Assembly: GCF_022539665.2 (NCBI RefSeq)
Contig: NC_081334.1
Location: forward strand, 6,480,424 to 6,544,423
Direction of reading: 5' to 3'
DNA: 64,000 nucleotides
Source of the DNA: Daphnia carinata
Taxonomy: Eukaryota; Arthropoda; Branchiopoda; Diplostraca; Daphniidae
Part shown: piece by piece, positions 1 to 15,165 of the stretch
Layout: every line of letters begins with the position of its first letter
Numbering within the stretch: the stretch's first letter is position 1
Position numbers and translations under genes: made by a program
The notes under the pieces: model-generated
What the model was told of the DNA's origin: nothing
What the model saw: the letters and a program-made list of their open reading frames with translations, nothing else
Databases searched by the model: none

Positions 1-2541
1 AAACATGAACGAGGAAAAAGCGAGCTGTCGGTGTTGCCATAATCATATACGGACGTATTCCGGCCAACCGGTTAATGCAACATTTGCGGTAGTGGCTTTC
101 AATCGGCACTCGCCCGTTGTCGCGAGTTATTTAAAATAAAAAAAAAAAATAAAAGAAAAGAAAATAAAGGACTTCAACCTATTGACAAGTTTCGAAAAAG
201 AGTTGCAGCTCGGGCTGAAAGGTAATCATAAAAATAAAGATATGTTTGGACGTATTAATCTTTTTCCGATGGAAGCCGTAGCGGAAATTGCGGTACCCTT
301 CGATGGTCAAGTAGGATGCCGAAGAAGTTAGACGAAAGAGAAGAAAGAAAAACAAAAAACAACAAAAAAACCAGTTGGAAAATAACAAAAATAAAGGCCG
401 CGCTACTCATTTTCTTTTTTTTTTTTTTTTCCGTAAAAACAACACCAACCGACCAAAAATGTGTCGGTTAAAAACAAAAATAATTGCCGGGCGGGGGGAT
501 TCCTTTTTGGCTAGAACTTTTTTTTTTTTTTTTTTTATATTTATTTATTTATTTTTATTATTATAATATTTTTTTTTTAGGTACTCTCGAACTAAGTGTG
601 CGTGCAATGCGTCTCGGCTCCTAACAAGTCAAGTACTATCTCATGCGTTGATGCGTGAAGCACCGAACCATCAAGCACTGTCGATACAATTTGAAAGTTA
701 CATTCACCCTTTTTCCATTTAGGGAAATACCAGCGGCGTTTTATCCTTAACCGACAGAAGATAGGAAGAGGAAGAATTAAGGAAAAAAAAAAAAAAAAAA
801 GAGACAAATGAGAAATTAAACTTGCGCACAACTTTTAAGGCGAATCATATCAAAAGAAAAAAAAATGTGATTATGAAATCAAGTTTTTTTGTTTTTTTTT
901 TTGTGGAGAAACAACTTGACCACAAAGTCGTGAAGACAAGGTTTTTGTATTTTTTTTTTTTATGTCCCCCCTTTTTATATATATATATATATTCCTTTGG
1001 TAAAAGACAGAAAATCGAGGACAAGAAAACGATGCGAAACTCATTTTTTTTTTTCTTCTTTCCCCTCGCGCGTCGTGTTAAATAGGGGACTCTTGTTCAA
1101 GATTGTCAAATGAGGTATTTGATGAACTGGAACGGATGACGAAGGCGTTGCTTTGTTATATTGGCTACGTGTTTGTTCAAGGTGGTAAGTTTTACGTTCT
1201 TGATTAGATTGTTGAACCTTTTGTAAATCCAATTATTTTTACTGACTAGTCATTTCCAAATGTAGAGGATTCATTTTAGCCTCTCAACAATGGGAAACTG
1301 CACAGATGTATGACGAAATCTTGGATGTTACACTCGGCGATGACATCACATTTGTTTTCGTCGTAGACGTCACACAACGCCATCTAACGAGCATTCATCA
1401 CATTAAACGCTATCTAACGGTAAGAAATTTAAGTTTTTCGTTTATTCGGTTTTTGTCAAAACAAATATTGCACGGCAAAAGACAACGTCATTTGAAAGCT
1501 GTTTTGCATTTTGAAAGTAGGTTACTAGAAGCAAGCCACTTGCTCGGTTAACAAAAAATGCATCGATGTGCAACGATATTCCGTTTCACTTTTTACCTGT
1601 GGTAAGAAAATGTGTCGCAAATTTTGATTTTCAGTTAAAATTTGCTGACGTCGGTTTGCAATGTCATTTGTTATCGCCGTACGAAACTTGGAAAAGTTTA
1701 TTCAAATTCATTTCGAATATGATATGGCACTGAACAAAGCGGCTAGAATGGGATGGTACAGTAGGTCCATAATCTCTATTAGCCCAAAACCGGCTGCTGG
1801 AATCCAAGCGGCGACCCTCTCCATTTATGGTCACGCCGGCATTGGTTGGTTGGTTTGATCCTTCCTAAAACCGTTCTTTAGCCCAATAATGCAGCACTTA
1901 AAAGGCTACCGAGTGTCACTGACAGTCAGTCTGTCGCACCGAAACAAAACATCATTTTTCTTTCCATTTTTTTGCCATATTTGAATTTCCCGCACGATCG
2001 ATCCTTAAATGGTCAGGCGAACTCTTTCCCGTTCCTCGCCAAGTTCTAATTGAGGTAATGACGATTGTCGGGACACCCTACTATAACTAAACAAAAAATA
2101 AAAAAACAAACAAACAAACTAGGATTTATGCATACTCGACTACGTCACACAGTTTGTAGTTGTAATTCGATGTTAATGTAATTTAAAACACTCATTCTGA
2201 TCGCGGGACAACTAGACTAGCTGACCTAGTTACCCTCATCTGTGTAAGTATAGCGATTGGTTATCAACAAATCTGGCCAAGATTTCGAGCTTAAGATTTT
2301 TATTTAATAAAAAAAAATTTTATTTTCTTTTACTCTTAGGGTAATCGTCAGGCGATGGTCTGAAGCTCAGTATATGGAGTGAGAATGGGTTCCGAACGGC
2401 GAGTACGTTAAAGGCCATGTTTGGTCTTCGTCTGCGAGTATATAGTAAAAGACGCAGGATCTCGGGAGAAGCAAAAGATATTTTTGTCTTGAATCACCCC
2501 CCCTCCCCCCCCCCTCTCCTACACACTTTCTCTCCCTCTCA

Positions 2542-2572
<31 letters not shown>

Positions 2573-2580
2573 CTACCTCC
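1..2580. other. Gene-poor upstream region with homopolymer runs
   Basis: No protein family was recognised on either strand. The stretch is AT-rich with many poly-T and poly-A runs (for example near 415-430, 518-536, 780-800 and 2542-2568). The open frames in it are short, low in complexity and rich in Phe and Lys because of these runs. It ends in the actin promoter. Exons of a gene outside the window cannot be excluded. Confidence 0.6.
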
Positions 2581-2714
2581 TTACGTGGCCTAGTCAGACG
2601 TCTGGAATAAGCGAGTGGGCAGCCCTCCCGAGCCCTTTATAAGACGAGCGTTTCCGAGTTGTCAGTACACCAGATCGTCCCCAGTCGGATAGCTCCACAG
2701 AGCAAACGTACCTG
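2542..2714 (+). promoter_or_regulatory. Actin core promoter and non-coding first exon
   Basis: A TATAAG box lies at 2638-2643. An arthropod-type initiator, TCAGT, lies at 2662-2666 with the likely start A at 2664, 26 bp from the first T of the TATA box. A run of 27 T at 2542-2568 sits about 95 bp upstream; such rigid poly(dA:dT) tracts often keep nucleosomes away. The non-coding exon would run from 2664 to 2714 and ends at a GGTAAGA donor; the matching acceptor is the TGCAG ending at 2885. A near-CArG sequence, CCATGTTTGG (2415-2424), differs from the SRF consensus by one base and is only suggestive. Confidence 0.7.
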
Positions 2715-2922
2715 GTAAGATATTCTTGCCCTGCTGTATTATGTTGAATTCGTTTACAAGTTTAACTAGTGAAACACTGTGCTTAAGTTTTTGAAAGCAC
2801 ACTTGAAGTTGAGCGAAACCATTTCAAGTGCGTCTAACTTACTTCTGTGAAAAATCCTTATGGTTTTTGTTTTTTGTTTTTGCAGAATCTTTTACCCATT
2901 TACTCGTTCAAAGAAACCCTAA

Positions 2923-4910
<1,988 letters not shown>

Positions 4911-5846
4911 GTCATCTGTCTAGCACTATACGACGGGAGAAGGAGGCAAACTTCGCTCTCCACCTTATGTAGGCCTAATGCCATGAATTTACTGGGCGCT
5001 GCTTTTTTTTTTTACTTCTTGTTGTTCTTGATTTGTTGCTACATTATTTTGAAATTCGTTTTTTTTTTTGTTGACCAAATTTTTTGCTGTCAACTTAACT
5101 TTTTTGTTGTTTCAGTTCGAAGGTTGTATTTTGGAAACGATGAAACTGTGTCAAACCCACATGCAGTTGAGTTGTGAATGCAAGTTCAGCTATCCGAAAT
5201 GTTGTCAGTGTTTCTTTTCTGGACGAAGTAGTATCCGGTTTTTTAAAAAGGTGATAGATTCCGAATCTCAAGCTCTTTTTTGACGACCGAAGAGCAATTT
5301 CAGCATTATCAAAGATACGGAACGTAGTTGGACACACTTTTTAATAGACAGCTCCTGTTCTCTAGTTAACCATTTAGTAAGGGGAATTTATCGAAAACCT
5401 GCAGCGCAAATTCAAACGTCAATAGATATGTTACCAACAGAATGACACTCACATAACGCAATGACGTGTTTATTCTACGAACAATTTATATCCTATTGTA
5501 GGGTAGGCCTTGACCGAAATAAACCACGAATGCTGAAAAAAAAGAAAAATTTCGGCCTTTTTTTTCTTTTTTACAGCTATGGCCATCTATCGCCCGGATT
5601 TCTATTTAATTTTCTAAATACAACTTTACGCATTCTAGCCATATAAATATATAATTTTTTAAATTAATAACTTTATTTGATTACAATACAACTATAAAAT
5701 AATTATTTTGTTATATTCTACTTACTTAACTTCATTATTATTACTATTAACTATTAACTTTCCATTTTGTGCTGCAGCAATTATAATGAATGTAATTCTA
5801 ATAGCAATGAGAATAATTGCTTGTTTTAGGTATAGATAATATGTTT
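4911..5846 (+). other. Actin 3' untranslated region and spacer
   Basis: After the actin stop the sequence becomes AT-rich with T runs. An AATAAA at 5518-5523 is the first canonical poly(A) signal and suggests a 3' UTR of about 600 nt. From about 5640 the sequence is very AT-rich, with no recognisable feature until the vasa-like duplication begins. Confidence 0.5.
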
Positions 5847-8252
<2,406 letters not shown>

Positions 8253-8255
8253 AAA

Positions 8256-8880
8256 TTTTGATCTGAAAAGGTTTCTGTTTGGGGCAAGGTCCTGAATAAA
8301 TTATTATTTTTGGATACACTACATGGAATTTCCAGACTTCATTCAGATTCTCATTTATAAACGGTATTTAATTTTTCATAAATTGAAGTGCATATCTGGG
8401 CTCCCTTCCTTTCCGTAGCCCCGTTTCCCCTTGACTCGTAATAAGCCCGTAGGGGGTCATGCCCCTACTGTACGGTATATATAAAAACAACATATACCGA
8501 GGTTTGGAGGGCTCTGGCCGGAAAGGGGACGTGGGGGTCCGCTTAGTCCGATGATGTGTTCACGGAGGGCGAAGTGGCTAACCACAAATCCGAACTAAAG
8601 GTTAATCGCTCCAGTAAAAATGTTCCAAATCTTCGGCTCTTCTTCCGGCTTCTCTTAGCCAATCACCGGGTAATCTCCCCGGTGGGTCAACAAGGCAGTG
8701 TCTCCCCCTGCCTGGGTTGACGGCAACTTTTGAAAGGGCTATTGTGCCTTTTTAAAGTTGCAAATGTAATTCTAATGTGCAGAGAATTGTCAATAAAATT
8801 TTTTTTATAAAATATTTTTTCCAAAATTTGTTTCTTTCATTGTCTGTTTTCGCTGTGTTCACGCATTACATTTATTTTTT
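8256..8880 (+). mobile_element. LTR-like repeat, copy A
   Basis: This sequence of about 620 bp recurs in opposite orientation at 22765-23390, and its last ~70 bp recur at 16499-16571. It starts TGATCTG and ends near CATTACA, has a TATA-like box (GTATATATAAAAAC, about 8475) and an AATAAA (about 8797). The TG...CA ends, the promoter-like box and the poly(A) signal fit a solo long terminal repeat, but no matching target duplication was found. A conserved GC-rich core (about 8400-8730) reads partly open on the minus strand (GRLPGDWLREAGRRAEDLEH). It could equally be the 3' end of another retroelement. Confidence 0.55.
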
Positions 8881-9216
8881 TAATTTTATTTATCTTGCTC
8901 AATTCACCTTTAATGTTTTTGCCACCTTTGATGGTAAGCATTGAATTAAACTTTGGACTTGCTGCCTTGGTTGTGTCTTTTTTACCGTCTTTGTGTTTGC
9001 TCTGCACTTGTCTTATCAGACGTTGTCCTAATTTGGAATTGTAGGATTCAAATGCTGATGTGACGCTCACCGTTTGAAGATGAAACTACTTGTAAAGTTT
9101 TCTCCTATGAAACACCATCGGAGCCATCAACTGGCCATTGGTAAACATTTGTAATGGTACAAGCAATGCACTGTAGATCTCTAATTTATATTATTTATTA
9201 CCTTGGTATTTTAGAA

Positions 9217-9285
9217 GACTCATCGAGGTTCGATCCCTATACATTCGGCGTGCGATGCCGGTGCTCAACGGTTGAGCTGTGAGTC
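9217..9285 (-). repeat. tRNA-like module 1
   Basis: Read on the minus strand, the module begins GACTC and ends GAGTC (acceptor-stem-like pairing), has a D-arm-like GCTCAACCGTTGAGC (A-box) and a B-box-like GGGATCGAACCTC. It looks like a tRNA-derived repeat or decayed tRNA, not a functional tRNA. Confidence 0.55.
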
Positions 9286-9392
9286 ATGTTTATTTTTTCA
9301 TTGTGTCTCTACGACAAGGTTGTTGAACTTAGAAAGAAATTGAAGACCATGCAACTAGTATTTATATAAGAATAAGTAACTTCAGTTCATAG

Positions 9393-9463
9393 TGGTAATG
9401 GCTAGTTGGTAGAGGGTCTATCTGCGGTGCCGAAGGTCGTGAGTTCAAACCTTATATAGGGCG
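9393..9463 (+). repeat. tRNA-like module 2
   Basis: An A-box-like TGGCTAGTTGGTAGAG is followed 38 nt later by a B-box-like GAGTTCAAACC, which is the spacing of an internal RNA polymerase III promoter. The acceptor ends do not pair convincingly, so this is a tRNA-derived repeat or a decayed tRNA. Confidence 0.5.
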
Positions 9464-9545
9464 ACACATGCAAACGAACAGGAATTTTTTCTAATGAAAT
9501 AGATTTCCTAAAATAGACAAGAAAACGAATCATTATTATATGTGT

Positions 9546-9615
9546 GACTCATGGCTCAACGGTTGAGCATCGGCGAGGTATGCCGAAGATCTGGTGTTCG
9601 ATCCCCAAAAGAGTC
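9546..9615 (+). repeat. tRNA-like module 3
   Basis: The ends are GACTC and GAGTC. The D-arm is GCTCAACGGTTGAGC, the anticodon stem is TCGGC/GCCGA with a seven-base loop, and the B-box is GTGTTCGATCC. The loop has A where tRNAs have U33, so a working tRNA is unlikely. Confidence 0.6.
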
Positions 9616-9851
9616 AAGTTACATTCTGATGTGATAACAAATTCACTCGTGAAAATTCCGTTCATATGAAACCTTGTATGAGTAAAGTTAATAATGCCTA
9701 AGCAAAAGTGTGTAAAATCAACATCATGAGGGCACTTACTTGATAAAATGAAAACATACAAGTCAATTTATCAATTTGAAAAAAAAGCAATAATTTATTT
9801 CTTGAACCTTTAGAGCAAACCGCTACGGACATTGTAATTACATATTTACAA

Positions 9852-9915
9852 TCATGGGATTTGAACCCAAGGTACCCAGCTAACGTTCCAATGCTCTACC
9901 GTTGAGCTACAATGA
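9852..9915 (-). repeat. tRNA-like module 4
   Basis: Read on the minus strand, there is a near-perfect A-box, TAGCTCAACGGTAGAGCA, and a B-box with T-stem, GGGTTCAAATCCC. TCAT and ATGA at the ends can pair. The anticodon loop has C where U33 is expected. This is the best-preserved internal promoter of the cluster. Confidence 0.6.
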
Positions 9916-10001
9916 ATGTATGTTAAAGATCTGTATCTTCAACACATTAAGGTAGCTATAGCGACGAGTCAATAGAAAACCAAATCCCAATGGGGGGATA
10001 T

Positions 10002-10076
10002 AGGGGGGCAGATGCCAGAAATGCAAGGCGTCCGCTTCACAACTCGAAGGTTCCTGGTTCGATTCCCAGTCAGGTT
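10002..10076 (+). repeat. tRNA-like module 5, B-box only
   Basis: A clear B-box/T-arm, CTGGTTCGATTCCCAG, covers about 10053-10068. The expected upstream A-box is degenerate. This may be the 3' half of a tRNA-derived repeat. Confidence 0.4.
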
Positions 10077-10445
10077 TCCGATTCCACAGGCTTCCTACCT
10101 TCCCAGGTGTCACGATTCCACGGGGCCAGTCGGGTTGGGAAACTTCGTGCGAAGCACGCGAACGGATATTTTACTAACAGTTAATCTCGTAACCAGTAAC
10201 AAATTTTAATAAATAAGTTAAGTTCCTCTTTATTGAGTATTGAGAAACTAGTATATTTATAATACTACTACTACTACTACTATACAACGGATTTTAACCG
10301 TAGCCATTAAGTTCTTTCTAGATAAATCATAGTAATGGACATTTAATCCAACATTTGGAAAACGTTTGTTTGGTGCTTGATTCAGTTGATAGTATATGCA
10401 TTTGTTTTAAGTTGTTTCACCGGTAACTATCATTGTTATTCATGT

Positions 10446-10515
10446 GACTCTTTCGGGAGTTGAACCCTCAACCTTTGGCTTACTATGCCGATGCTCAACC
10501 GCTGAGCCATGAGTC
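10446..10515 (-). repeat. tRNA-like module 6 (Thr-like anticodon AGT)
   Basis: Read on the minus strand, the ends are GACTC and GAGTC, the D-arm is GCTCAGCGGTTGAGC, the anticodon loop ATAGTAA has U33 and anticodon AGT (Thr), and the B-box is GGGTTCAACTCCC. The acceptor stem pairs for five of seven bases and the anticodon stem has a mismatch. It is closer to a real tRNA than its neighbours. Confidence 0.55.
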
Positions 10516-10712
10516 TTGAAAACATTTTAACCATTTCCCCATGTCTCTTAAAGATAACCTATTTGCACAAGTAATAATACTATAGTGCGCCCCAATGCAA
10601 CTTAATATTTCCGTCTTAAAATGCATGCTATAAATGAAATGGATTTCTGGTCAAGTGAAATTTTGTATTCGACATTTAAATTTATGTACATATTTCATTG
10701 CTGCATTTCTTT

Positions 10713-10782
10713 GACTCTGTTGGGAATCGATCCTTTATAATCTGGCATGCGGTGCCAACGCTCAACCATAGAGCCACAAGTC
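10713..10782 (-). repeat. tRNA-like module 7
   Basis: Read on the minus strand, the module starts GACTT and ends GAGTC, with D-arm GGCTCTATGGTTGAGC and a B-box-like AGGATCGATTCCC. The DNA beside it on the + strand (10783-10880) resembles that beside module 6 (10516-10610), so the repeat unit is longer than the tRNA-like part. Confidence 0.55.
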
Positions 10783-10918
10783 TTGCCTATACATTAACTA
10801 TTTTTCCATTTCTTTTGAGGGAAACCTATTTCCATTTGTAATAATATTCTAATGCGTCCAATTCACAATATATTGATTCATTATATCCACATCCACATCG
10901 GACTACAAAGAACATTTC

Positions 10919-10983
10919 TCTGATTTGACTCGAACTCTAGACTTTCGACTTCAGTAGGCAGACGCTCTACCTCAGAACTATTG
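10919..10983 (-). repeat. tRNA-like module 8
   Basis: Read on the minus strand, an A-box-like GAGGTAGAGCG and a B-box-like AGAGTTCGAGTC lie at tRNA-like spacing. The stems are degenerate. Confidence 0.45.
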
Positions 10984-11818
10984 GTTTTACATGATTTCAG
11001 ACTGATTTACAGATAGTTTCACAAGCTTCAAAAAATAGCGTACACAATTTCATCATACAATATCTTTGTTCTAAAGCACCGACAGCCAAAATCCGTGGTC
11101 TTGGTTTCGTATATTAACTGAGTTGGAAAGTAAATGTTTTAGTTTTAGTATTAGAGATAAATGTATGCTGTAAGTGACTTTCTATGTTCAGTCAAGAATA
11201 ACACAAATACATATCTTGCAAATTGTTTGCATAAAGTTGCTAATAACTAAAAAGGCATCCTACCCGTATGCTGGTTCTCACAAATCTCAAATATGGGTTC
11301 TTTTACTCACATTCCCTAGAAATAATTTTTTCTAAAGAACACAGATAACAGATACTTGTGGAGTGTTACAATACTATTTTTACCTGTTATGCATTCTTCT
11401 TTTAGAAGGCTTTCAGGATCAATAACGGCTGCACAACTTCTGAATTACAATTGGTAAATGGGTTGGATTTTGTATTTGTTGAAAACCTCAATACTAAAAT
11501 CTCTCGGTTAGATTACAGCTGTATTAGTCAGCTAAAAAGGAGAAAATTTTTTTTATTGTCATGCAATAGAATATTGTGATATAAATAAGTTTCTCGTCTA
11601 AATTTATTTAATACATAAGATAGTAGAAAGATTGGGTAAAACTTACGCTCTCCTGACAGCCAGTTTCACAATGCTGTTCTTTAACCATCAAATGTTTGTT
11701 TTATATCTTTAGTTTTGTTTGTTCGTTTGTTTGTTTTTCCTGAAATTTCTAACGCAAAAAAACAGGCTCACTATATACTGGGGTACACGAGAGGTTAGCT
11801 GAGAGCAGAACATAAGAG
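10984..11818. other. Unassigned AT-rich spacer
   Basis: No coding potential, RNA gene or repeat with a second copy in this window was recognised here. Confidence 0.5.
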
Positions 11819-11856
11819 GGTTCTCTAAAAGTCCGCAACGAACGCCACGAGTAGTG
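11819..11856 (+). repeat. 38-bp inverted repeat, left arm (pair A)
   Basis: The sequence around GTCCGCAACGAACGCCACGA recurs inverted at 15573-15610, with about 35 of 38 bases matching. The pair bounds about 3.8 kb. It could be the terminal repeats of a DNA transposon; no transposase was found between the arms. Confidence 0.6.
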
Positions 11857-11883
11857 CTGCCCATATCTGCATTTTATTATGGC

Positions 11884-12138
11884 AAAATTTTAAGCCCGAC
11901 CAAATAAGCCCGGGCTTATTTGTCGGGCTTAAAATTTTTTTCTTCAAGAACTGGCACTCATTGGAATTTATTGAATATCACAGGATATCCTCAAATTTAA
12001 TGCTGATTCCGGTAAAATTGCTATTATTTCATTAAGCTAATCGTTTTTTAAATAAATCAAATATTTGACGCAATGCTAGGTCGCCAGTATGGTACAGCGC
12101 TAGCGCGATGCAGCCTAAAAAAAATTTTAAGCCCGACT
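11884..12138 (+). mobile_element. MITE, copy 1 (TTTTAAGCCCGAC ends)
   Basis: This ~255-bp element is bounded by inverted AAATTTTAAGCCCGAC sequences and has a subterminal hairpin (AATAAGCCCGGGCTTATT). A second copy lies in opposite orientation at 24965-25231; the two are roughly 75-80% identical by eye across the interior. Inverted ends, small size and lack of coding capacity indicate a non-autonomous DNA element. Confidence 0.65.
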
Positions 12139-12700
12139 AAGTCGATCTATCGCCCAACTAGGCGATAGATATCGGTATAATTACCATGTACGACTAGATT
12201 AAACCAGCAAAGAGAAAAACCAAATGTTAATACTCAGCCGTGATGGTGTCGGATCGGTATATCCAAAAATTACGAAAGGTGCCTAGCATGTGAATTTTTT
12301 TTCAAATCCACGTTCCAAGACCTGAAATACCATAAAAGCACCAAACACGGCAGTTCTACAATTAAAGAGCCAGAGGATATTTTATTCTCTGTAATGGATT
12401 GCCTAAGGTTATGCTTCTAGTCGAGGTCACTGCAAAAGGTCAAGGTAGAATGTGAAACATACAGTGTATACGCCGTCGCGTATATAAGGACGGCAGGTAG
12501 CACGGTAATTCAGTCATGCAAGTATCTTTCTTTGCAGCAGTACTTCATCCTACGGCCACAGCAGGAAGCCCCGTACTTTATGGTATGTTGAGTCTGACTT
12601 AAATTTCTTTACCTCATTTGCCAATTTTACTAGAAAATAAGTAAAGACAGTGTTGAGTAAAAGTTAAAAGCATCTGTGTACACAAATCCACATTTTTATT
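12139..12700 (+). repeat. Long inverted repeat, left arm (pair B)
   Basis: This arm matches the reverse complement of 16100-16425. It contains a strong hairpin, TCTATCGCC-N6-GGCGATAGA (about 12146-12169), then a highly conserved stretch through 12310 and, after about 220 bp missing from the right arm, another conserved stretch at about 12535-12690. The arm pair could be the long terminal inverted repeats of a ~4.3-kb transposon, or an inverted duplication. A TATA/Inr promoter sits in the part unique to the left arm. Confidence 0.6.
12481..12582 (+). promoter_or_regulatory. Candidate TATA/Inr promoter and first exon in repeat arm
   Basis: TATATAAG (12481-12488) is followed 31 bp later by an initiator, TTCAGTC (start A at 12512), the ideal spacing for a focused arthropod promoter. 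The presumed exon ends at a consensus donor, ATG|GTATGT (12582/12583), and a TTTTCAG acceptor lies at 12803. The donor is conserved in the opposite repeat arm, but the TATA/Inr is not. No recognisable protein follows. Confidence 0.4.
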
Positions 12701-14149
12701 TTCATGTACCATGTAAGCTATGTGAATAAGAACGTTTTGTGCTTATTTATGTTTAATTAAACAGTTTCATTAAACAGTAAAAAAGCAAATTTTTTATTTT
12801 CAGGCATCCTTTATTTAGGTTGGAAATGTAGATATGTTCGTCTTCCAATATTTTTACATTTTTACTGAAGCAGTCTCTAATGGCTAAACACTGTTAAAAA
12901 TAATCTGGAATTCTTTTTTATAAATGTCTTATGGGCCCATGCAGATATGATTTCTTATGTATACACGAATATCATCAACCGGGTTGTTTGAGGAAATAAA
13001 ATCGGCCTTCATGACAGCTCCTGATAGACTGGCTCTACTACCTTCTAGTTTACACCCGCCCGTAACCAGATGTCTCTGCCTTGGCGCCTTCCATAGTCAC
13101 ATCACGCTGTCTCTGGGCCAGAAGCCCACCAAGGTCAAAGTTCCCCTTTAGGATATTTGAAAGGTGATAACGCTGCCGAAGACGGATGTTTCAAATCAGT
13201 AACTGTGGTTCGTAAACTCAGGTCAGTCTCAGAGTATTTAGAGCATTCGATCGTTTTATCAGTGCTTTTTTGTTATCCGATTCCATGATCATTGTGACCA
13301 TCCTTTCGCCTTCGTAGCCTCGTACTTCTCATGTATTTGTACGAAGCACAAGTGATATGAACACAAGTGGTATAGTGCATCAGTTTACAGCCCATATTTT
13401 ATCACACTGACAAGCACTCTGGCAAACATTGTTTTTGGATTGTGGTAACTATGTTATGGGGTTTCTATAGTATTATTTATATATCTATAGTTTCTATTTA
13501 TTGTTTAGGTGGTGTTCCTGCGTGCATACATGTTTTAAATTGTGAGTAGTGACATCTGTATATTTGTGGTGGTTAGTCTAAATTTGGCAGAGATGGGAGA
13601 ATAGTATTCCTTAGTTTTGGCAGGTAATTCTTGTTTGTCCCTGATATTCTGATATTGGTTTTCGCGTATTTGATTTTTTTTTGTATTGTGAAGGCCAGAC
13701 TTCAGCAGGATGAGCATTTTATTTTATTCTTGTATTCTTTATTTTTTTTACCCTTTGTGATCATTTTGTTTTAGTTAGACGTAGAACGTAGTGGTGCTTC
13801 AAAGTTAGGGACGTGCTGTGGGTGTGACATCGCTGCTGTTGTTGTTGACATTGAATGGCATTTGGGTGAGGATCAACTTTAAAACAAACTTAAAACAAAC
13901 AAACTTAAAATAAAATCATCATTTTATATATTTATTGCTTAGTGACGATTGGAAATTTTGGATGGATGATTCCAGCCGCTGCAGTCAATGATCAACTACA
14001 AGAAAGTTGACAGCTATACAGCCTTCCTTCAGCCAAGGACTTATTGATTTATAAAACTTGTTTGATTTCGTTACGGAACAAGAAGAAACGAATTTTATTT
14101 TAAATGAAGATGACAATATTACGCTATTCATACAAAATACCAATTAGCG
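12701..14149. other. Interior of the inverted-repeat region, no identified gene
   Basis: Mostly AT-rich. A GC-richer patch at about 13010-13150 is open for a short stretch on the + strand but matches no family known to me. No transposase motif was recognised. Confidence 0.4.
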
Positions 14150-15165
14150 TCAAATTCCCTGAATGAAACGGAGGCTATCACCAATCATCATTTACAATTG
14201 TATGAGGTTAGTTTGCTTTCTTTGACCTCTGATATTTCCGCTAAAGAATCTCTACTCCGGAACGACACCAATGAGCTGGAGTTTTTGATAATTGAAAGTA
14301 ATAAAAGGCAAGTTGAAGCAGATAAGCTTCAAAAGGAAGCAACAGAACTCGATAATGAAGCGCGTGAATTGGAACAGAAAGTTCATCACACTCAACAGAG
14401 GATGGACAAAAGGGTAAGAAACAGGTGGAAGTGGATTACTGCAATGATACTAACTGCAGATCAGTTAAAAACTTGAATAAGTGGTAGAGATTTTAATGTT
14501 TAACATTATTTATTCTTAACTGAATATACACAGGTTTGGCATCGCCTGGATTTGTCATTGGTGAGGTTGAAAGAGGAATTTTCGAAAGAGATCGTAATAA
14601 TGCGCGCAGTCAAGCTAATGAAAGACTGCATTTACTAAGGATAGTACAAAGTAATCTTAAAGATATTGCAACTCGGCAACAGACCACAGTAGAGTCTATA
14701 AATAAAACACGGGCAAGTCTTGAACCTGCCCAAACGCTCCGGGATTAAATGCGGCTGCAATATTCAGTTTTGACAAGTCTTGGTGTCCAGATTCGGAATG
14801 TTTCCACATTCTTGACGCTGTTGAATGGAGAAATGGGTGTTCTGCATGGCCAGCAACAACTATTGCTCCTGTTTACCCCTTTGGTGGTTTCGTAAAACGT
14901 AATACTTCGATTGGAAACTGAAGAAAAGTGTGCTTTCCGTGAATTAAGTAACAACGATACGAGAACAGAACAATTTGAACATGGTTTGAGCAATAAGCAG
15001 TTTCAACTTGATCAGCAATCCAACTCTGAACTGCAAGTAAAACTTCTAAATGCCTCGAATGTGAATCTTGAACAATCTCAAACATCTGAGCATGAATGTT
15101 CTCAAACATCTGAAAAATGTTTCGTGCCAGCTTTTATTATTAGAAAATTAACTCCATATAAATGA
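14150..15165 (+). pseudogene. Remnant of an intron-containing coiled-coil protein gene
   Basis: Three open segments resemble exons of one gene. The segment at about 14198-14415 encodes a heptad-rich helix (ESLLRNDTNELEFLIIESNK and DKLQKEATELDNEARELEQK) and ends near a GTAAGA donor (about 14413). After an acceptor (CACAG, about 14533) a second segment (14536-14748) encodes FERDRNNARSQANERLHLLR. A third (14911-15165) is Gln/Asn-rich. No single frame joins them cleanly and no start or C-terminus is evident, so this looks like a broken or captured fragment. The helical pattern is compatible with a laminin-type or other long coiled coil, but I cannot name it. It lies between the arms of both inverted-repeat pairs and may have been carried as cargo. 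Confidence 0.4.

Noticed and set aside
1306-1858. Two short ORFs (81 and 65 codons)
   Set aside because: No family, poor codon periodicity, and typical of chance frames in this AT-rich region.
2415-2424. CArG-box-like CCATGTTTGG upstream of actin
   Set aside because: One mismatch to the SRF consensus and more than 200 bp from the start site; chance occurrence cannot be excluded.
9200-11000. CRISPR-like array
   Set aside because: The repeats are tRNA-like modules on both strands with unequal spacing, not regular repeats with unique spacers.
12957-13151. 64-codon GC-richer frame
   Set aside because: Composition is suggestive, but no domain, splice context or second copy supports a gene.
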